Source: a virus
IMG/VR virus record: IMGVR_UViG_3300031951_000557
Location: 1-37,035 of that record
Direction: 5' to 3' (one strand)
Length of the DNA stretch: 37,035 bases
Positions 1 through 8,884 of the stretch are shown here, piece by piece (position 1 is the stretch's first letter; each line of letters opens with the position of its first letter). The notes beneath the pieces were generated by a model. It was not told the DNA's origin and ran no database searches. It saw nothing but the letters and a program-made list of their open reading frames with translations. Position numbers and translations under genes: made by a program.

Positions 1-2
1 CT

Positions 3-824
3 ACCACTACATCATCTTCTGCTAGTCCTTTGGTTCTACAACTAGGCTCAACTGACTCTGTAGGCAAAGGTGTTATTGAGATTGATGAAGAGTTAATGTG
101 GGTAGACTCATTTGACCGTGTTGCTAACACTGCAACTGTAGCCCCATTTGGTCGTGGCTACCTAGGTACTACTGCTGCCACACACACTCTTGACACTAAG
201 GTAACTATCAGCCCTACCTTCCCAAGATTTAATATCAAGAGAGCAATCAACGACACTATCCGCGCCCTTGGCGCCAACATATTTGCTGTAAAGACTACAA
301 CTTTTACATTCAACTCTGCGGTTTCTACATACGCTTTCAACAACCTTAACATTAAGAATATACTTTCAGTAACCTGGCAGGACATTGGACCTTCTAAAGA
401 GTGGGTTCCACTACGTCGCTGGGACTTTGATTCACTAGCATCTACAACAGCATTCGGTGCAGGTGCCCAGACAATTACTTTGGGCGAGGCACCAGTATCT
501 GGTCGCACAGTAAAAGTTGTCTATGCAACTGACCCTAATCCATTTACAACTAACTCAGAAGATTATGCAACAGTAACTGGTCTTCCAGAGTCAACACGGG
601 ACGTAGTAATTTTGGGCGCAGCCTACCGCTTGCTCTCATTCTTAGACCCTGCTCGTGCTTCACAGGTTAGCCCACAGGCTGACGAGACAGACGCTAAGCG
701 TCCATATGGTGCATCTCAAACAGCAACCAAGCAACTTTATGCTCTTTACACACAACGCTTGGATGAAGAGACAAAATCACAACAACAGAATTATCCCGTC
801 AAAGTTCACTACTCCCGCCGATAA
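3..824 (+). CDS. Virion structural protein, connector/neck-like, partial at left edge
   Basis: The reading frame is open from base 3 with no stop, so the true start lies left of the window; a TTG at 30 is the first start-like codon inside it but nothing marks it as real. At least 274 residues are visible. The N-terminal part is beta-rich (Gly, Thr, Val); residues after a PRFNIKRAIND motif look helical, then comes a beta-rich middle and a helical C-terminal part with RDVVILGAAYRLLSFLDPARAS. This mixed layout, just before the tail fibre and (by circular order) after the capsid gene, fits a head-tail connector or neck protein. No family was recognised with certainty. It ends 9 bases before the fibre gene, as part of one late transcript. 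Confidence 0.7.
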   Translation, partial: TTTSSSASPLVLQLGSTDSVGKGVIEIDEELMWVDSFDRVANTATVAPFGRGYLGTTAATHTLDTKVTISPTFPRFNIKRAINDTIRALGANIFAVKTTTFTFNSAVSTYAFNNLNIKNILSVTWQDIGPSKEWVPLRRWDFDSLASTTAFGAGAQTITLGEAPVSGRTVKVVYATDPNPFTTNSEDYATVTGLPESTRDVVILGAAYRLLSFLDPARASQVSPQADETDAKRPYGASQTATKQLYALYTQRLDEETKSQQQNYPVKVHYSRR

Positions 825-833
825 GGAACATCA

Positions 834-3206
834 ATGCCAACAGTTAGAAGATATTCATCACGCTCACAGCAGACAACGCTGTCAAGCGCAGTTACATCTA
901 GTGGTGCATCAATCACAGTTGTCTCTGCAGCATCCCTTCTTGGTGGAGTTACTGTAGCCGCTAATGAAGTATTTACCATTGTCATTGACCCAGATACGGC
1001 TCTTGAAGAAATTGTAGATGTAGTCTCCACATCAGGTAACCCTGTATCTGGAAACACAATTGCTATTCAACGTGGACGTGACGGCTCTACTGGCACAGCA
1101 CACTCTGCTGGTGCCGTTGTTCGTCATATGGCTATCGGTAGAGATTACCGTGAAGCAAATGACCATATCAATGAAACTGCTAGTGCACACGGATTAACTC
1201 TTGCTGATGTAACACTGTCAACTGGTACAGGCAATGTATCAACTACAATGCTTGCATCTAATGCTGTAACAACTGCAAAGATTACAGATGCGAATGTAAC
1301 CACAGCAAAGATTGCTGACAGTGCTATTACTTCTGCTAAGATTGCAGACTTAGGTATTGCTACTGGCGACATTGCAGACTCTGCTATTACTAGCGGTAAG
1401 ATTGCAACTGGTGCCGTAGGCACAACTAAGATTGATGACCTCTCAGTAACAGAGGGCAAGTTAGCACCTAACTCAGTTACCTCAGCCAAAATTGCTGACG
1501 GCACTATTGTTGCTGGAGACTTAGCCGATGGTGCGGTGACATCTGCCAAGATTCTAGATGGAACAATCGTCAACGCAGACATCAATGCTTCTGCTGCAAT
1601 TGATAAGACTAAGATTTCTGGTACAGCAATTACTGCTGGTGATACAGGCACAGTAACTAGCACAATGATTGCTGATGCAACTATCGTCAATGCTGACGTA
1701 TCTGCTACTGCTGCTATTGCTAAGACCAAGTTAGACCTTGGTGGAACTATTACTTCCGCTGACCTTGTAGATGGAACTATTGTTAATGCTGACATTAACG
1801 CATCTGCTGCTATCGCACTAAGCAAATTGGCAACTGACCCACTAGCCCGTGCTAACCACACTGGTACACAGACAGCATCTACTGTCTCTGACTTTGATAC
1901 ACAGGTTCGTACATCTCGCTTAGACCAGATGGCAGCACCTTCTGCTGCAGTTGCTCTTAATGCACAAAAGATTACAGGTCTTGCAGACCCAACCAATGCA
2001 CAGGATGCAGTAACTCTTAACTACATTACAACTCAAAAGGGTGCAGTCAATGGTCTTGCAGAACTTGATGGCTCAGGATTAGTTCCTACTCATCACCTTC
2101 CAGCACTTGCTATTACTACAACACAGGTAGTTAACTCACAGGCTAATATGCTTGCACTTACTGCACAGATTGGTGACGTTGCAGTCCGTACAGATGTCAA
2201 TAAATCTTTTATCCTCACAGCAACCCCTGCTACTACATTGGGCAACTGGCAAGAACTTCTTACTCCAACAGATGCGGTTCTTTCTGTTGACGGTAGCACG
2301 GGTGCTATTAGCCTTTCAGGTACATATCTAAATAGAACTTCTGGTCAACTACTAGGAGCCTTAGATGCTAACAACTTTAAGATAACTGGTTTAGGAACTC
2401 CTACTAGCAATGCCGATGCTGCTACAAAGGCTTATGTAGATACTGTTGCTGGTTCTGCTACCGCTGCTGCAGCAAGTGCAACGGCTGCTGCTGCATCATA
2501 CGATTCCTTTGATGACCGCTACTTAGGTAGTAAGTCTTCTGCTCCTTCTGTAGACAATGACGGTAACGCACTTATTGAAGGTGCTCTTTACTGGAACTCT
2601 GTAGATAATGCTATGTACGCTTGGACGGGTTCTGAGTGGGGTTCAATCTCATCTACTGCAGAAATCTACCGCTTCCGCTTTACAGCAACTGGTGGAGAGA
2701 CAACAATCTCTGGAACAGATGACAATGGATTGACGCTCTCATACCTACCAGGTAAAGAGCAGGTATACCTCAACGGTGTACTGCTTGTCCGTACTACAGA
2801 CTACACAGCATCTAACGGAACAAGCCTTACATCTCTTGCAGCCTTGGCTGCTAGCGACATCCTAGAAGTAATTACATTCACATCTTTTGAGGTAGCAGAT
2901 GCTATTGCTCGTACAGTCTTTGATGCTAAGGGCGACATCCTTGTCGGAACTGCAGCAGATACTGTTGGCAAGTTAACCGTTGGAACAAATGGATATTTCT
3001 TAAAGGCTGACTCATCTACAGCAACAGGTTTAGCCTGGGGTGCTGTAGTAACCAATCCTCTAACTGGAACTGGCGGAGACAGTGGAGACACTATCTTTAC
3101 TGGAACAACAACACCTTCTTCTCCTACAACTGGAGATATTTGGTTTGATGCAGTTCCTTCAACTCAACCAGACTTAACAATAATGACACTAATGGGAGCG
3201 TACTAA
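834..3206 (+). CDS. Tail fibre protein with AKI/AD repeats
   Basis: A 790-residue modular tail fibre, expected to sit at the tail tip and contact the host. Residues about 1-130 look like an attachment domain with a GRDGSTGTAH motif. Residues about 140-340 are an array of degenerate repeats built on (S/T)AKIADG(T/A)I and IVNADINASAAI, probably a repetitive beta fold. Then comes GLADPTNAQDAVTLNY, a motif common in phage fibres, an Ala/Ser linker (TAAAASATAAA), a YYDRYLG-like segment (SFDDRYLGSKSSAP) with a Trp-rich beta piece (MYAWTGSEWGS), and a domain with QVYLNGVLLVRTTDYT as found in cyanophage fibres. The last part has FDAKGDILVGTAAD. It starts at ATG 834 and is followed one base later by the next gene. 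Fibre role is inferred from repeats and context. Confidence 0.85.
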   Translation: MPTVRRYSSRSQQTTLSSAVTSSGASITVVSAASLLGGVTVAANEVFTIVIDPDTALEEIVDVVSTSGNPVSGNTIAIQRGRDGSTGTAHSAGAVVRHMAIGRDYREANDHINETASAHGLTLADVTLSTGTGNVSTTMLASNAVTTAKITDANVTTAKIADSAITSAKIADLGIATGDIADSAITSGKIATGAVGTTKIDDLSVTEGKLAPNSVTSAKIADGTIVAGDLADGAVTSAKILDGTIVNADINASAAIDKTKISGTAITAGDTGTVTSTMIADATIVNADVSATAAIAKTKLDLGGTITSADLVDGTIVNADINASAAIALSKLATDPLARANHTGTQTASTVSDFDTQVRTSRLDQMAAPSAAVALNAQKITGLADPTNAQDAVTLNYITTQKGAVNGLAELDGSGLVPTHHLPALAITTTQVVNSQANMLALTAQIGDVAVRTDVNKSFILTATPATTLGNWQELLTPTDAVLSVDGSTGAISLSGTYLNRTSGQLLGALDANNFKITGLGTPTSNADAATKAYVDTVAGSATAAAASATAAAASYDSFDDRYLGSKSSAPSVDNDGNALIEGALYWNSVDNAMYAWTGSEWGSISSTAEIYRFRFTATGGETTISGTDDNGLTLSYLPGKEQVYLNGVLLVRTTDYTASNGTSLTSLAALAASDILEVITFTSFEVADAIARTVFDAKGDILVGTAADTVGKLTVGTNGYFLKADSSTATGLAWGAVVTNPLTGTGGDSGDTIFTGTTTPSSPTTGDIWFDAVPSTQPDLTIMTLMGAY
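1250..1850 (+). repeat. Degenerate repeats inside tail fibre gene
   Basis: This stretch encodes about 15 copies of a 10-16 residue unit with the core AKIAD or NADINASAAI. At the DNA level the units are diverged (for example AAGATTGCAGAC, AAGATTGCTGAC), so the repeat is kept as protein rather than as recent DNA copies. Length variation here could change fibre length. Confidence 0.8.
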
Positions 3207-3207
3207 T

Positions 3208-3792
3208 ATGCCAGTCAAAAGATATAATGGAACAGAGTGGGAAGTAATTGCAGGTGACGGAGTAGTTGGTGCACAGGGTGCACCAGGTACCAATGGTACT
3301 AATGCTGGTATGGAACTATTGTCAACAACCACTCTATCAGGAGCAACCACTACAATAAGTTCAATTAGCACATCATACAAGCACTTAATGATTTTAATTG
3401 AAAATGCTTATGCTGGCGGAAACATTGATTTAGGTATTCAATTCAACTCTGACTCTGGTTCTAACTACGCTTTCTGGGGTGTTGATACAATCAATGGAAG
3501 TTTAAATGGTCGCGGTAGTTTAAATACCACTGAAATAATTTTAAACAACTCTAACCCATCAGGCAACCAAGGCAAAAATAATGGTTATGCCATAATCCAT
3601 TTACCACGTTATGCAGTAACAAGTGGAAATCAACTTATGACTGCACAATATATTGGTCGGTATGCTTCAGGATATTCAGGTGGTAATTTTACTGCTACCT
3701 ATGCCAAGTCTGCTGCTATAACATCAATAAGCCTAGATGCTGGCAATAACACTTGGACTGCTGGCACTGTATACATTTACGGAGTTAACTAA
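3208..3792 (+). CDS. Minor tail protein with short collagen-like start
   Basis: This 194-residue protein begins with MPVKRYNGTEWEVIAGDG, followed by a very short collagen-like piece (GAQGAPGTNGTN). The rest is beta-rich with many Asn, Ser and Gly, including a segment resembling viral receptor-binding jelly rolls (FNSDSGSNYAFWG). It starts one base after the fibre stop and overlaps the next start by one base (TAATG). The position suggests a fibre tip or accessory tail protein. No catalytic motif is seen, and the exact family was not recognised. Confidence 0.75.
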   Translation: MPVKRYNGTEWEVIAGDGVVGAQGAPGTNGTNAGMELLSTTTLSGATTTISSISTSYKHLMILIENAYAGGNIDLGIQFNSDSGSNYAFWGVDTINGSLNGRGSLNTTEIILNNSNPSGNQGKNNGYAIIHLPRYAVTSGNQLMTAQYIGRYASGYSGGNFTATYAKSAAITSISLDAGNNTWTAGTVYIYGVN

Positions 3793-4001
3793 TGTCTAAA
3801 CCAACAATAAGAATACATAATGCTGAAACAAATGAAATTATTGACAGAGAAATGACAGATGCTGAATTTGCTATTTATCAAGCAAAGCAAGCAACACTAA
3901 CTGCTCGCGCAGAAGAAGAGGCAACTAAAGCAACAGAAAAGGCTGAAGTTTTAGCACAACTTGGAATTACCGAAGAACAAGCAAAACTCCTACTAGGTTA
4001 G
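3792..4001 (+). CDS. Small charged protein, possible tail fibre assembly factor
   Basis: A 69-residue protein with a beta-like start (PTIRIHNAETNEIIDREMT) and a long Ala/Glu/Lys-rich helix ending in LGITEEQAKLLLG. Its start overlaps the previous stop by one base. The size, the helix and its place directly after a fibre gene recall small tail-fibre assembly or chaperone proteins, but no firm family match can be made. The helix may form a coiled coil. Confidence 0.7.
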   Translation: MSKPTIRIHNAETNEIIDREMTDAEFAIYQAKQATLTARAEEEATKATEKAEVLAQLGITEEQAKLLLG

Positions 4002-4015
4002 AAAGGTAGTAACTA

Positions 4016-4318
4016 ATGGCTACAACAACTAAAGTGCTGTCTCGTACAGCAGCGTCAACATCAACTACAACTCTATATACAACTCCATCTTCAACAACAA
4101 CTGTTATCACTAACATTGTTATCTGCAATCCAACAGGCTCTGCAACTACAGCATCAATCTTGCTTAACGATATTGACCTACTAGGTTCAGTATCTATTGC
4201 AGCAAACACATCAGCCTTCTTTGACTTAAAGCAAGTCTTGGCAACAACACAGACAATCAAAGCAAGTGCATCATCAACATCTGTTGACTTTCATATTAGC
4301 GGAGTGGAGATAAGTTAA
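4016..4318 (+). CDS. Small beta-rich tail protein, cassette copy A gene 1
   Basis: A 100-residue, Thr/Ser/Ala-rich protein predicted to be all beta. It is clearly paralogous to the 109-residue protein at 5177: both share a KVL start, a T-L-x-T-x-PS-x-T block, an I-x-V/I-C-N motif near residue 40, an AAN(T/N)S(A/T)F block, LATT, and the end G(V/S)EIS. The shared cysteine (ICNP here, VCNR there) is the only Cys. It opens the first copy of a duplicated cassette whose second gene is a glycine-rich adhesin-like protein. A structural tail or adhesin-adaptor role is inferred from position. Confidence 0.75.
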   Translation: MATTTKVLSRTAASTSTTTLYTTPSSTTTVITNIVICNPTGSATTASILLNDIDLLGSVSIAANTSAFFDLKQVLATTQTIKASASSTSVDFHISGVEIS

Positions 4319-4320
4319 TT

Positions 4321-4812
4321 ATGGGTATTTCAGTATTTCCAGCACCCGCTGCTGGTAAAGTTTCTTACAAGTTAAGCCTTACAAGTGGTTCATCTTATAC
4401 CGTGCCAGCAGGAGTTACGTCTCTTAACGTCACCCTTATTGGTGGTGGTGGAGGTGGAGCATCTTTTCATACTTCTGCAAATAACGGTTCTGCTGGTGGC
4501 ACAACAACAATGACTGGCGCAACAAGCGCATCAGGTGGTGCTGGTGGAATTTCAGGAATCCAAAACTCAAACGTAGGTGGTGCTGGTGGAACAAATAGCA
4601 CTGGTGACGGTGGAGAAGGAGGACTAATTCAAATTGCTGGTACAAACTCTGGATATGCAGGTCTTAAGCGTGGAGCCAATGGCGCACAAGTAAGTTCAAT
4701 TATTTCCACCACTCCTGGAAGTTCTATATCTTATTCTATTGGTGCTGGTGGTGGCGGCGCTCAAGCAGGTGCTGGTGGTGCTGGTCGTATTGACGTTGAG
4801 TATTGGGTATAG
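4321..4812 (+). CDS. Glycine-rich tail adhesin-like protein, copy A
   Basis: This 163-residue protein starts with a beta segment (SGSSYTVPAGVTSLNVTLIGGG) then runs into poly-glycine blocks with NxGSAGGTTT and GGAGG patterns, ending GRIDVEYWV. The TVPAGV-x-VTLIGGGGGG pattern is the glycine-rich domain common at the end of phage fibres. By analogy with T-even gp38-type adhesins such glycine runs can pack as polyglycine sheets displaying receptor-binding loops; that role is inferred. The gene follows its cassette partner by 2 bases. It is about half the length of the paralogue at 5506, the difference lying in the glycine-rich middle. Confidence 0.8.
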   Translation: MGISVFPAPAAGKVSYKLSLTSGSSYTVPAGVTSLNVTLIGGGGGGASFHTSANNGSAGGTTTMTGATSASGGAGGISGIQNSNVGGAGGTNSTGDGGEGGLIQIAGTNSGYAGLKRGANGAQVSSIISTTPGSSISYSIGAGGGGAQAGAGGAGRIDVEYWV

Positions 4813-4821
4813 GGAGATAAA

Positions 4822-4998
4822 ATGGATAAAGTTTATGCAGTAATTGAAAATAACACAGTAGTTAATATTGTTGTTGGCGTAGATGAAGAAGTATTGACAG
4901 CCAACCCAGACAAGTATATTGAATATACAGATGGCTGGGACTACAACAATGGTATTGATGGTGGAGTATTTTTCCCAGTACCAGCAGAGGATAACTAA
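4822..4998 (+). CDS. Small conserved tail-region protein, cassette copy A gene 3
   Basis: A 58-residue acidic protein starting MDKVYAVIENNTVVNIVVG and ending PVPAEDN, with AGGGAGAT as ribosome binding site 7 bases upstream. Its N-terminus matches that of the protein at 6417 (FAEIDSNNKVLKVIVAD), a pattern seen in small proteins next to cyanophage fibre genes. Aromatic residues (YIEYTDGWDYN) lie in the middle. It may cap or help fold the glycine-rich protein encoded just upstream. The stop overlaps the next ATG by one base. Confidence 0.75.
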   Translation: MDKVYAVIENNTVVNIVVGVDEEVLTANPDKYIEYTDGWDYNNGIDGGVFFPVPAEDN

Positions 4999-5174
4999 TG
5001 AGTAAAGCAAGAGACCTAGCAAACGCAGCAACAGCATTATCTGCTGTATCAGCAACTGAACTTGGATACCTAGACGGTGTTACCTCTGCAGTTCAGACTC
5101 AAATTAATACTGTGACAACATCAGTTAATAATGTTGACGCAACACCTACAGCACTAATGACAATGGGAGCATAA
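4998..5174 (+). CDS. Small tail-fibre-like protein
   Basis: A 58-residue protein starting MSKARDLANAATALSAVSA, followed by TELGYLDGVTSAVQTQIN, a motif that is widespread in phage tail fibres, where it precedes trimeric coiled coils. Its C-terminus (TALMTMGA) resembles the end of the 790-residue fibre (TIMTLMGAY). It looks like a free-standing fibre segment, perhaps left over from module shuffling or acting as a small trimerising subunit. It overlaps the previous stop by one base and ends 2 bases before the next gene. Confidence 0.75.
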   Translation: MSKARDLANAATALSAVSATELGYLDGVTSAVQTQINTVTTSVNNVDATPTALMTMGA

Positions 5175-5176
5175 CT

Positions 5177-5506
5177 ATGCCAACAGCATATAAAGTACTG
5201 GGGCAAGTAGCCCCTTCAGCAACAACAAACACAACACTAGAGACAGTACCTAGTGCTACTCAAGCAGTAGTATCTACTATTGCTGTATGCAACCGTGCTG
5301 CGACAGCAGCAACATTTCGTATTGCTGTACGCCCTGCTGGTGCAACGCTAGCCAATGAGCATTACATTGCATACGATGCACCTATTGCAGCAAACAACAG
5401 CACATTCATTACTGTTGGTATAACACTTGCAACAACTGATGTTGTTACCGTGTATGCATCAACTGCTGACCTTTCATTTTCTGCATTCGGAAGCGAGATT
5501 TCATAA
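5177..5506 (+). CDS. Small beta-rich tail protein, cassette copy B gene 1
   Basis: A 109-residue paralogue of the protein at 4016, with matching KVL, PSATQ, VCN, IAANNS, LATTD and GSEIS blocks in the same order. An extra stretch of about 8 residues (RPAGATLANEHY) is inserted in the middle. It opens the second cassette copy and its stop overlaps the start of the longer glycine-rich gene by one base. Structural tail role inferred. Confidence 0.75.
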   Translation: MPTAYKVLGQVAPSATTNTTLETVPSATQAVVSTIAVCNRAATAATFRIAVRPAGATLANEHYIAYDAPIAANNSTFITVGITLATTDVVTVYASTADLSFSAFGSEIS

Positions 5507-6417
5507 TGGCTGTATCAAATTTAGTAGCATCATCTGGTGCGGTTGTACTTCCAGGTTCTGCCACATTAAACACACAAACATTTACATCTTCTGGAACATT
5601 TACTGTACCATCTGGAATTAAAACAGTAGAAGTTACACTTGTAGCAGGAGGTGGCGGAGGTGGTAGTGGAGCCTCTGGTGTTGCAGGTGCAGGTGGTGGT
5701 GGTGGTGAGGTGCTTCGTGAAATTGTAAGTGTTTCAAGTACATCTACTGTAACCGTAACTATTGGTGGCGGAGGTGCTGGTAATACAACATACGGCACTG
5801 GAGCATTTGGTAGTGGTACTGGCTCTGGAAACCCTGGAACAAATGGAACTGACTCTACTTTTGGTTCATTGTTAACTGCCGTAGGAGGTGGTGGTGGAGG
5901 AGGAGCCGCAACACAAAGTATTGCTGAAAGAGCAGCAGGTAAAAGCGGTGGCTGCGGTGGTGGCAGTGGAGTATCACAAGCAATAGGTGACTCTAAAGCA
6001 GGTGGCGGTGGAGGAGGCGCTGGTGGAAATGCCATAGGTCAATTTATTGGAATGCCCAATGGTCAAACTTTTACACCATATACACAAACACCTGGTGTTG
6101 GAAAAAATGGTGGTAGTGGTGGTTACGGATTTGGCGCAAATAATAACTCTTACAATTTAGTAGGCGGACCAGGAAAATTTGGTTATGGTGGTGGGGGTAA
6201 TGGTGGCTTAAATGGTAATTCATCAAGTAACTTTACTCAACCGTCATCTACTTTATCAGGCGGTGGAGTAGGTTCAAATACAGGAGCAGGTACTAATGCA
6301 ACCGCAGGAACTGCAAACACTGGTGGTGGTGGTGGAGGAGGAGCAGACAATACTTCAACTTCAGGACCAGGCAAGAATGGTGGTTCAGGAATTTGTATAG
6401 TTAGGTGGTATTCATAA
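5506..6417 (+). CDS. Glycine-rich tail adhesin-like protein, copy B
   Basis: This 303-residue protein has an N-terminal beta segment (FTSSGTFTVPSGIKTVEV), then repeated poly-glycine runs (up to seven Gly) separated by Ser, Asn and aromatic loops such as MPNGQTFTPYTQTP and NNNSYNLVGGPGKFG. It ends GGSGICIVRWYS, parallel to GRIDVEYWV in copy A. This is the phage glycine-rich fibre domain, and its variable loops between glycine runs are the likely receptor-contacting parts, by analogy with polyglycine adhesins. It overlaps both neighbours by one base, so the cassette is translated as a coupled unit. Confidence 0.8.
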   Translation: MAVSNLVASSGAVVLPGSATLNTQTFTSSGTFTVPSGIKTVEVTLVAGGGGGGSGASGVAGAGGGGGEVLREIVSVSSTSTVTVTIGGGGAGNTTYGTGAFGSGTGSGNPGTNGTDSTFGSLLTAVGGGGGGGAATQSIAERAAGKSGGCGGGSGVSQAIGDSKAGGGGGGAGGNAIGQFIGMPNGQTFTPYTQTPGVGKNGGSGGYGFGANNNSYNLVGGPGKFGYGGGGNGGLNGNSSSNFTQPSSTLSGGGVGSNTGAGTNATAGTANTGGGGGGGADNTSTSGPGKNGGSGICIVRWYS

Positions 6418-6620
6418 TGGCGCACTTTGCAGAAATAGATTCTAATAATAAAGTACTAAAAGTTATTGTTGCAGATACTAAAGAATGGTGTGAAGAAAAT
6501 CTAGGTGGTACTTGGATTCAAACTTCATATAATGCCACTATTCGTGGCAAGTTTGCTGGAGTAGGTGACACTTGGGATGGCACTAACTTTGTATCACCAG
6601 TAGTAGAAGAAACAGAATAA
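6417..6620 (+). CDS. Small conserved tail-region protein, cassette copy B gene 3
   Basis: A 67-residue protein. The ATG at 6417 was chosen because it overlaps the upstream stop (TAATG), while a longer reading would start inside that gene. It begins MAHFAEIDSNNKVLKVIV and contains GGTWIQTSYNATIRGKFAG and GDTWDGTNFV. This is a known small family in marine and freshwater T4-like phages (start MAHFA, then GTWxQTSYN and the YAGIG-like turn), of unknown function, usually near structural genes. It is a distant relative of the 58-residue protein at 4822. Confidence 0.8.
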   Translation: MAHFAEIDSNNKVLKVIVADTKEWCEENLGGTWIQTSYNATIRGKFAGVGDTWDGTNFVSPVVEETE

Positions 6621-6630
6621 TACATATCCC

Positions 6631-6663
6631 TGAGCACGGATTGAAACTGCTCAACTAATTTTT
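6631..6663 (+). terminator. Weak terminator-like hairpin
   Basis: TGAGCA at 6631-6636 and TGCTCA at 6648-6653 form a 6-base stem with an 11-base loop, followed after 5 bases by TTTTT at 6659-6663. The stem is short and AT-rich, so it is at best a partial terminator between the adhesin cassette and the next tail gene. Confidence 0.35.
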
Positions 6664-6679
6664 CTATCTAAGGAGTAAC

Positions 6680-8884
6680 GTGGCTGGTCGTGATATTACC
6701 GAAGAGATTGCAGTACCCATTGGTGTTGCAACAACTACTGGTCTATGGCAAAACACTGATGTTGCCTATGACGTAGCACTTGGTGGTCTTCCATTTATTT
6801 ATGCAATCAGTGATGCACGTCCTTATACACGTCAGACTGCACCATTTCGCAAAGACCAATTTGATAATGGAGCAGAGCCAGGCGAGCAATCTCTAACTGG
6901 TTGGTGGTTACGTTCACAAATGTCATTCCACTCTGGAACAGGTATCAAGTTCTTTGACCCTGCAACCACTGATGAGAACGGTAAGTATCGCTTTGCTGAC
7001 AGCAAGGGTGTAGATGTCTGGACAAAGGGTGAAACAACTCTACTTAAATCAGTATCCAATGCACACATCACTACTGGTGCAATACGTTCTAATGGTCGTC
7101 CCTTCCAATCTGTTCGCTCTATTGAATGGAATGGAAACAAAGGCGTACTGCTACACGATGAGTATGATGTAGACAAAGTTGATTTAACTGGCACAGAGAC
7201 ACACTTTATTAACTATAACGCTGGTGTAGATGCTGCAGTTTATAGCATCTGCGATGATGGAACTACAGCCTACTGGATTACTAACTCATCAACTAAAAAA
7301 GAAGTATACAAGAAGGCACTTACTTTAGATTACACAACCGCTGGTACCTTAATGTTTGATGAGATTGGTCTAATCTCTAATGCAATTATGGAGTATGTCA
7401 AAGAACGTATCGTATTGTGTGCTGACAACAAAGTCTATGAGTTCTCAGGTGCAGCAGTTGCTATGCCTACACCTGTCTATACTCACCCAGTTGCTAGCCA
7501 CGTATATACAAGTATTACTGCTTCAGGTCCTGCAATCTATATTGCTGGATACAATGGTATTCAATCAACTATTCAAAAGTTTACACTATCTACCGCTGGA
7601 GTAATGCCAACTCTTACCTCAGCAGTTGTAGCAGCAGAACTACCTGTCGGTGAAATTGTTCACTCAATCAAGTATTACCTAGGTTATATGATGATTGGTA
7701 CTAACAAGGGTATCCGTGCTGCAGTTGTATCTGACCAAGACGGTTCAATCAACTATGGTCCACTTATTGTGGAAACTGACCAACCTTGCTATGACTTTGC
7801 TTTCCGTGACCATTATGCCTGGTGTGCTACATCTGTCAATGGTGAGCCAGGGGTAATTCGTGTTGACCTCAGCAATGAATTAGAACCACTGCGCTTTGCT
7901 TACGCTAATGACATCTACTATGCAGAAGTAACTGGTCGTCACACAACTGGATGTGCATTCCTTAATGGCACAGACCAACTAGCCTTTACTTCACAAGCCT
8001 TGACAAAGGGCACCTTAGTTGTCAATAAGGCTAAGACTTCTAATGTAGTAACTCTAACTACATCTACAGCACACGGCTTAGCCGTTGATGATGTTGTCTG
8101 GATTGAAGGAGTTACTGCAGTATCTGGTTCTAACTTTAGCAGTACTACATCTACATTTACTGTAACTGCCGTACCAACAACAACTACATTTACTTACACC
8201 CTAGCAGGGGCAGATGTTGCATCAACTGCAGTTTCTTCTACTACTGCTAAGGTCCAATCACCTGGTGCTATCTACCTAGAGTCAGCATCTACTTTACTTG
8301 AGTCAGGATACATAACCACAGGTTACATCCGCTATGGAACATTAGAACCTAAGAACTTCAAGCGTCTTCTTGGACGCGGTAATTTCACTTATGGTTCTCT
8401 TAGTCTTCAAACCATAGATAAATTTGAAAACCCCCCTTACGACCATATTACGTATGATTCAGGGACGGCACCTATTGAGGTATCAACTAATACTCCCGAA
8501 ACAGCACAAGAGTATGTAGCATATAAATTTGTTCTTACTCGTGATACAACCGATACATCAAAAGGTCCAGTCTTTCAGGGCTACCAGGCTAAGGCAACTA
8601 TTGCTACTCCACGCCAACGTGTGATTCAATTCCCAGTCTATTGTTTTGATGTAGAAACTGACCGTTACAATGTGGTGACTGGTTATGAAGGACGTGCTTC
8701 AGAGCGTATTCTTGCACTAGAAGAAATAGAAGCAGGTGGAGACGTAGTTAACTGGCAGGATTTATCTACCCAAGAAATTCGTCAAGCAGTAATTGAACAA
8801 ATCACATTCAGCCGTATGACTCCGCCAGACAAGAGATTTGATGGCTTCGGAGGAATACTTACCATAACCGTCAGGACTGTGTAA
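6680..8884 (+). CDS. Large minor tail protein
   Basis: A 734-residue virion protein with a GTG start 4 bases after AAGGAG. The N-terminal part has SLTGWWLRSQMSFHSGTG and a VDVWTKGETTLL segment, recalling large minor tail proteins of actinobacteriophages. Residues about 100-430 are repetitive beta strands with regular YIAGY and AAV blades, which could be a beta-propeller. Residues about 445-530 are an insertion (VVTLTTSTAHGLAVDDVVWI then FTVTAVPTTTTFTYTL), a beta module often found inserted in phage tail proteins. The C-terminus has RVIQFPVYCFDVETDR. It is followed by the lysis cassette with a one-base overlap. Family assignment is from general resemblance. Confidence 0.75.
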   Translation: MAGRDITEEIAVPIGVATTTGLWQNTDVAYDVALGGLPFIYAISDARPYTRQTAPFRKDQFDNGAEPGEQSLTGWWLRSQMSFHSGTGIKFFDPATTDENGKYRFADSKGVDVWTKGETTLLKSVSNAHITTGAIRSNGRPFQSVRSIEWNGNKGVLLHDEYDVDKVDLTGTETHFINYNAGVDAAVYSICDDGTTAYWITNSSTKKEVYKKALTLDYTTAGTLMFDEIGLISNAIMEYVKERIVLCADNKVYEFSGAAVAMPTPVYTHPVASHVYTSITASGPAIYIAGYNGIQSTIQKFTLSTAGVMPTLTSAVVAAELPVGEIVHSIKYYLGYMMIGTNKGIRAAVVSDQDGSINYGPLIVETDQPCYDFAFRDHYAWCATSVNGEPGVIRVDLSNELEPLRFAYANDIYYAEVTGRHTTGCAFLNGTDQLAFTSQALTKGTLVVNKAKTSNVVTLTTSTAHGLAVDDVVWIEGVTAVSGSNFSSTTSTFTVTAVPTTTTFTYTLAGADVASTAVSSTTAKVQSPGAIYLESASTLLESGYITTGYIRYGTLEPKNFKRLLGRGNFTYGSLSLQTIDKFENPPYDHITYDSGTAPIEVSTNTPETAQEYVAYKFVLTRDTTDTSKGPVFQGYQAKATIATPRQRVIQFPVYCFDVETDRYNVVTGYEGRASERILALEEIEAGGDVVNWQDLSTQEIRQAVIEQITFSRMTPPDKRFDGFGGILTITVRTV

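Noticed and set aside
1145-1996. 283-residue - strand frame opposite the fibre repeats
   Set aside because: Its repeats mirror the fibre's AKI repeats; no start signal and wrong direction for the operon.
5445-6035. Long - strand Pro-rich frame opposite the glycine-rich gene
   Set aside because: Poly-Pro arises from reading glycine codons backwards.
6637-6650. GGATTGAAAC, similar to the end of many CRISPR repeats
   Set aside because: Occurs once, with no repeated spacing nearby; it is part of a weak hairpin loop.
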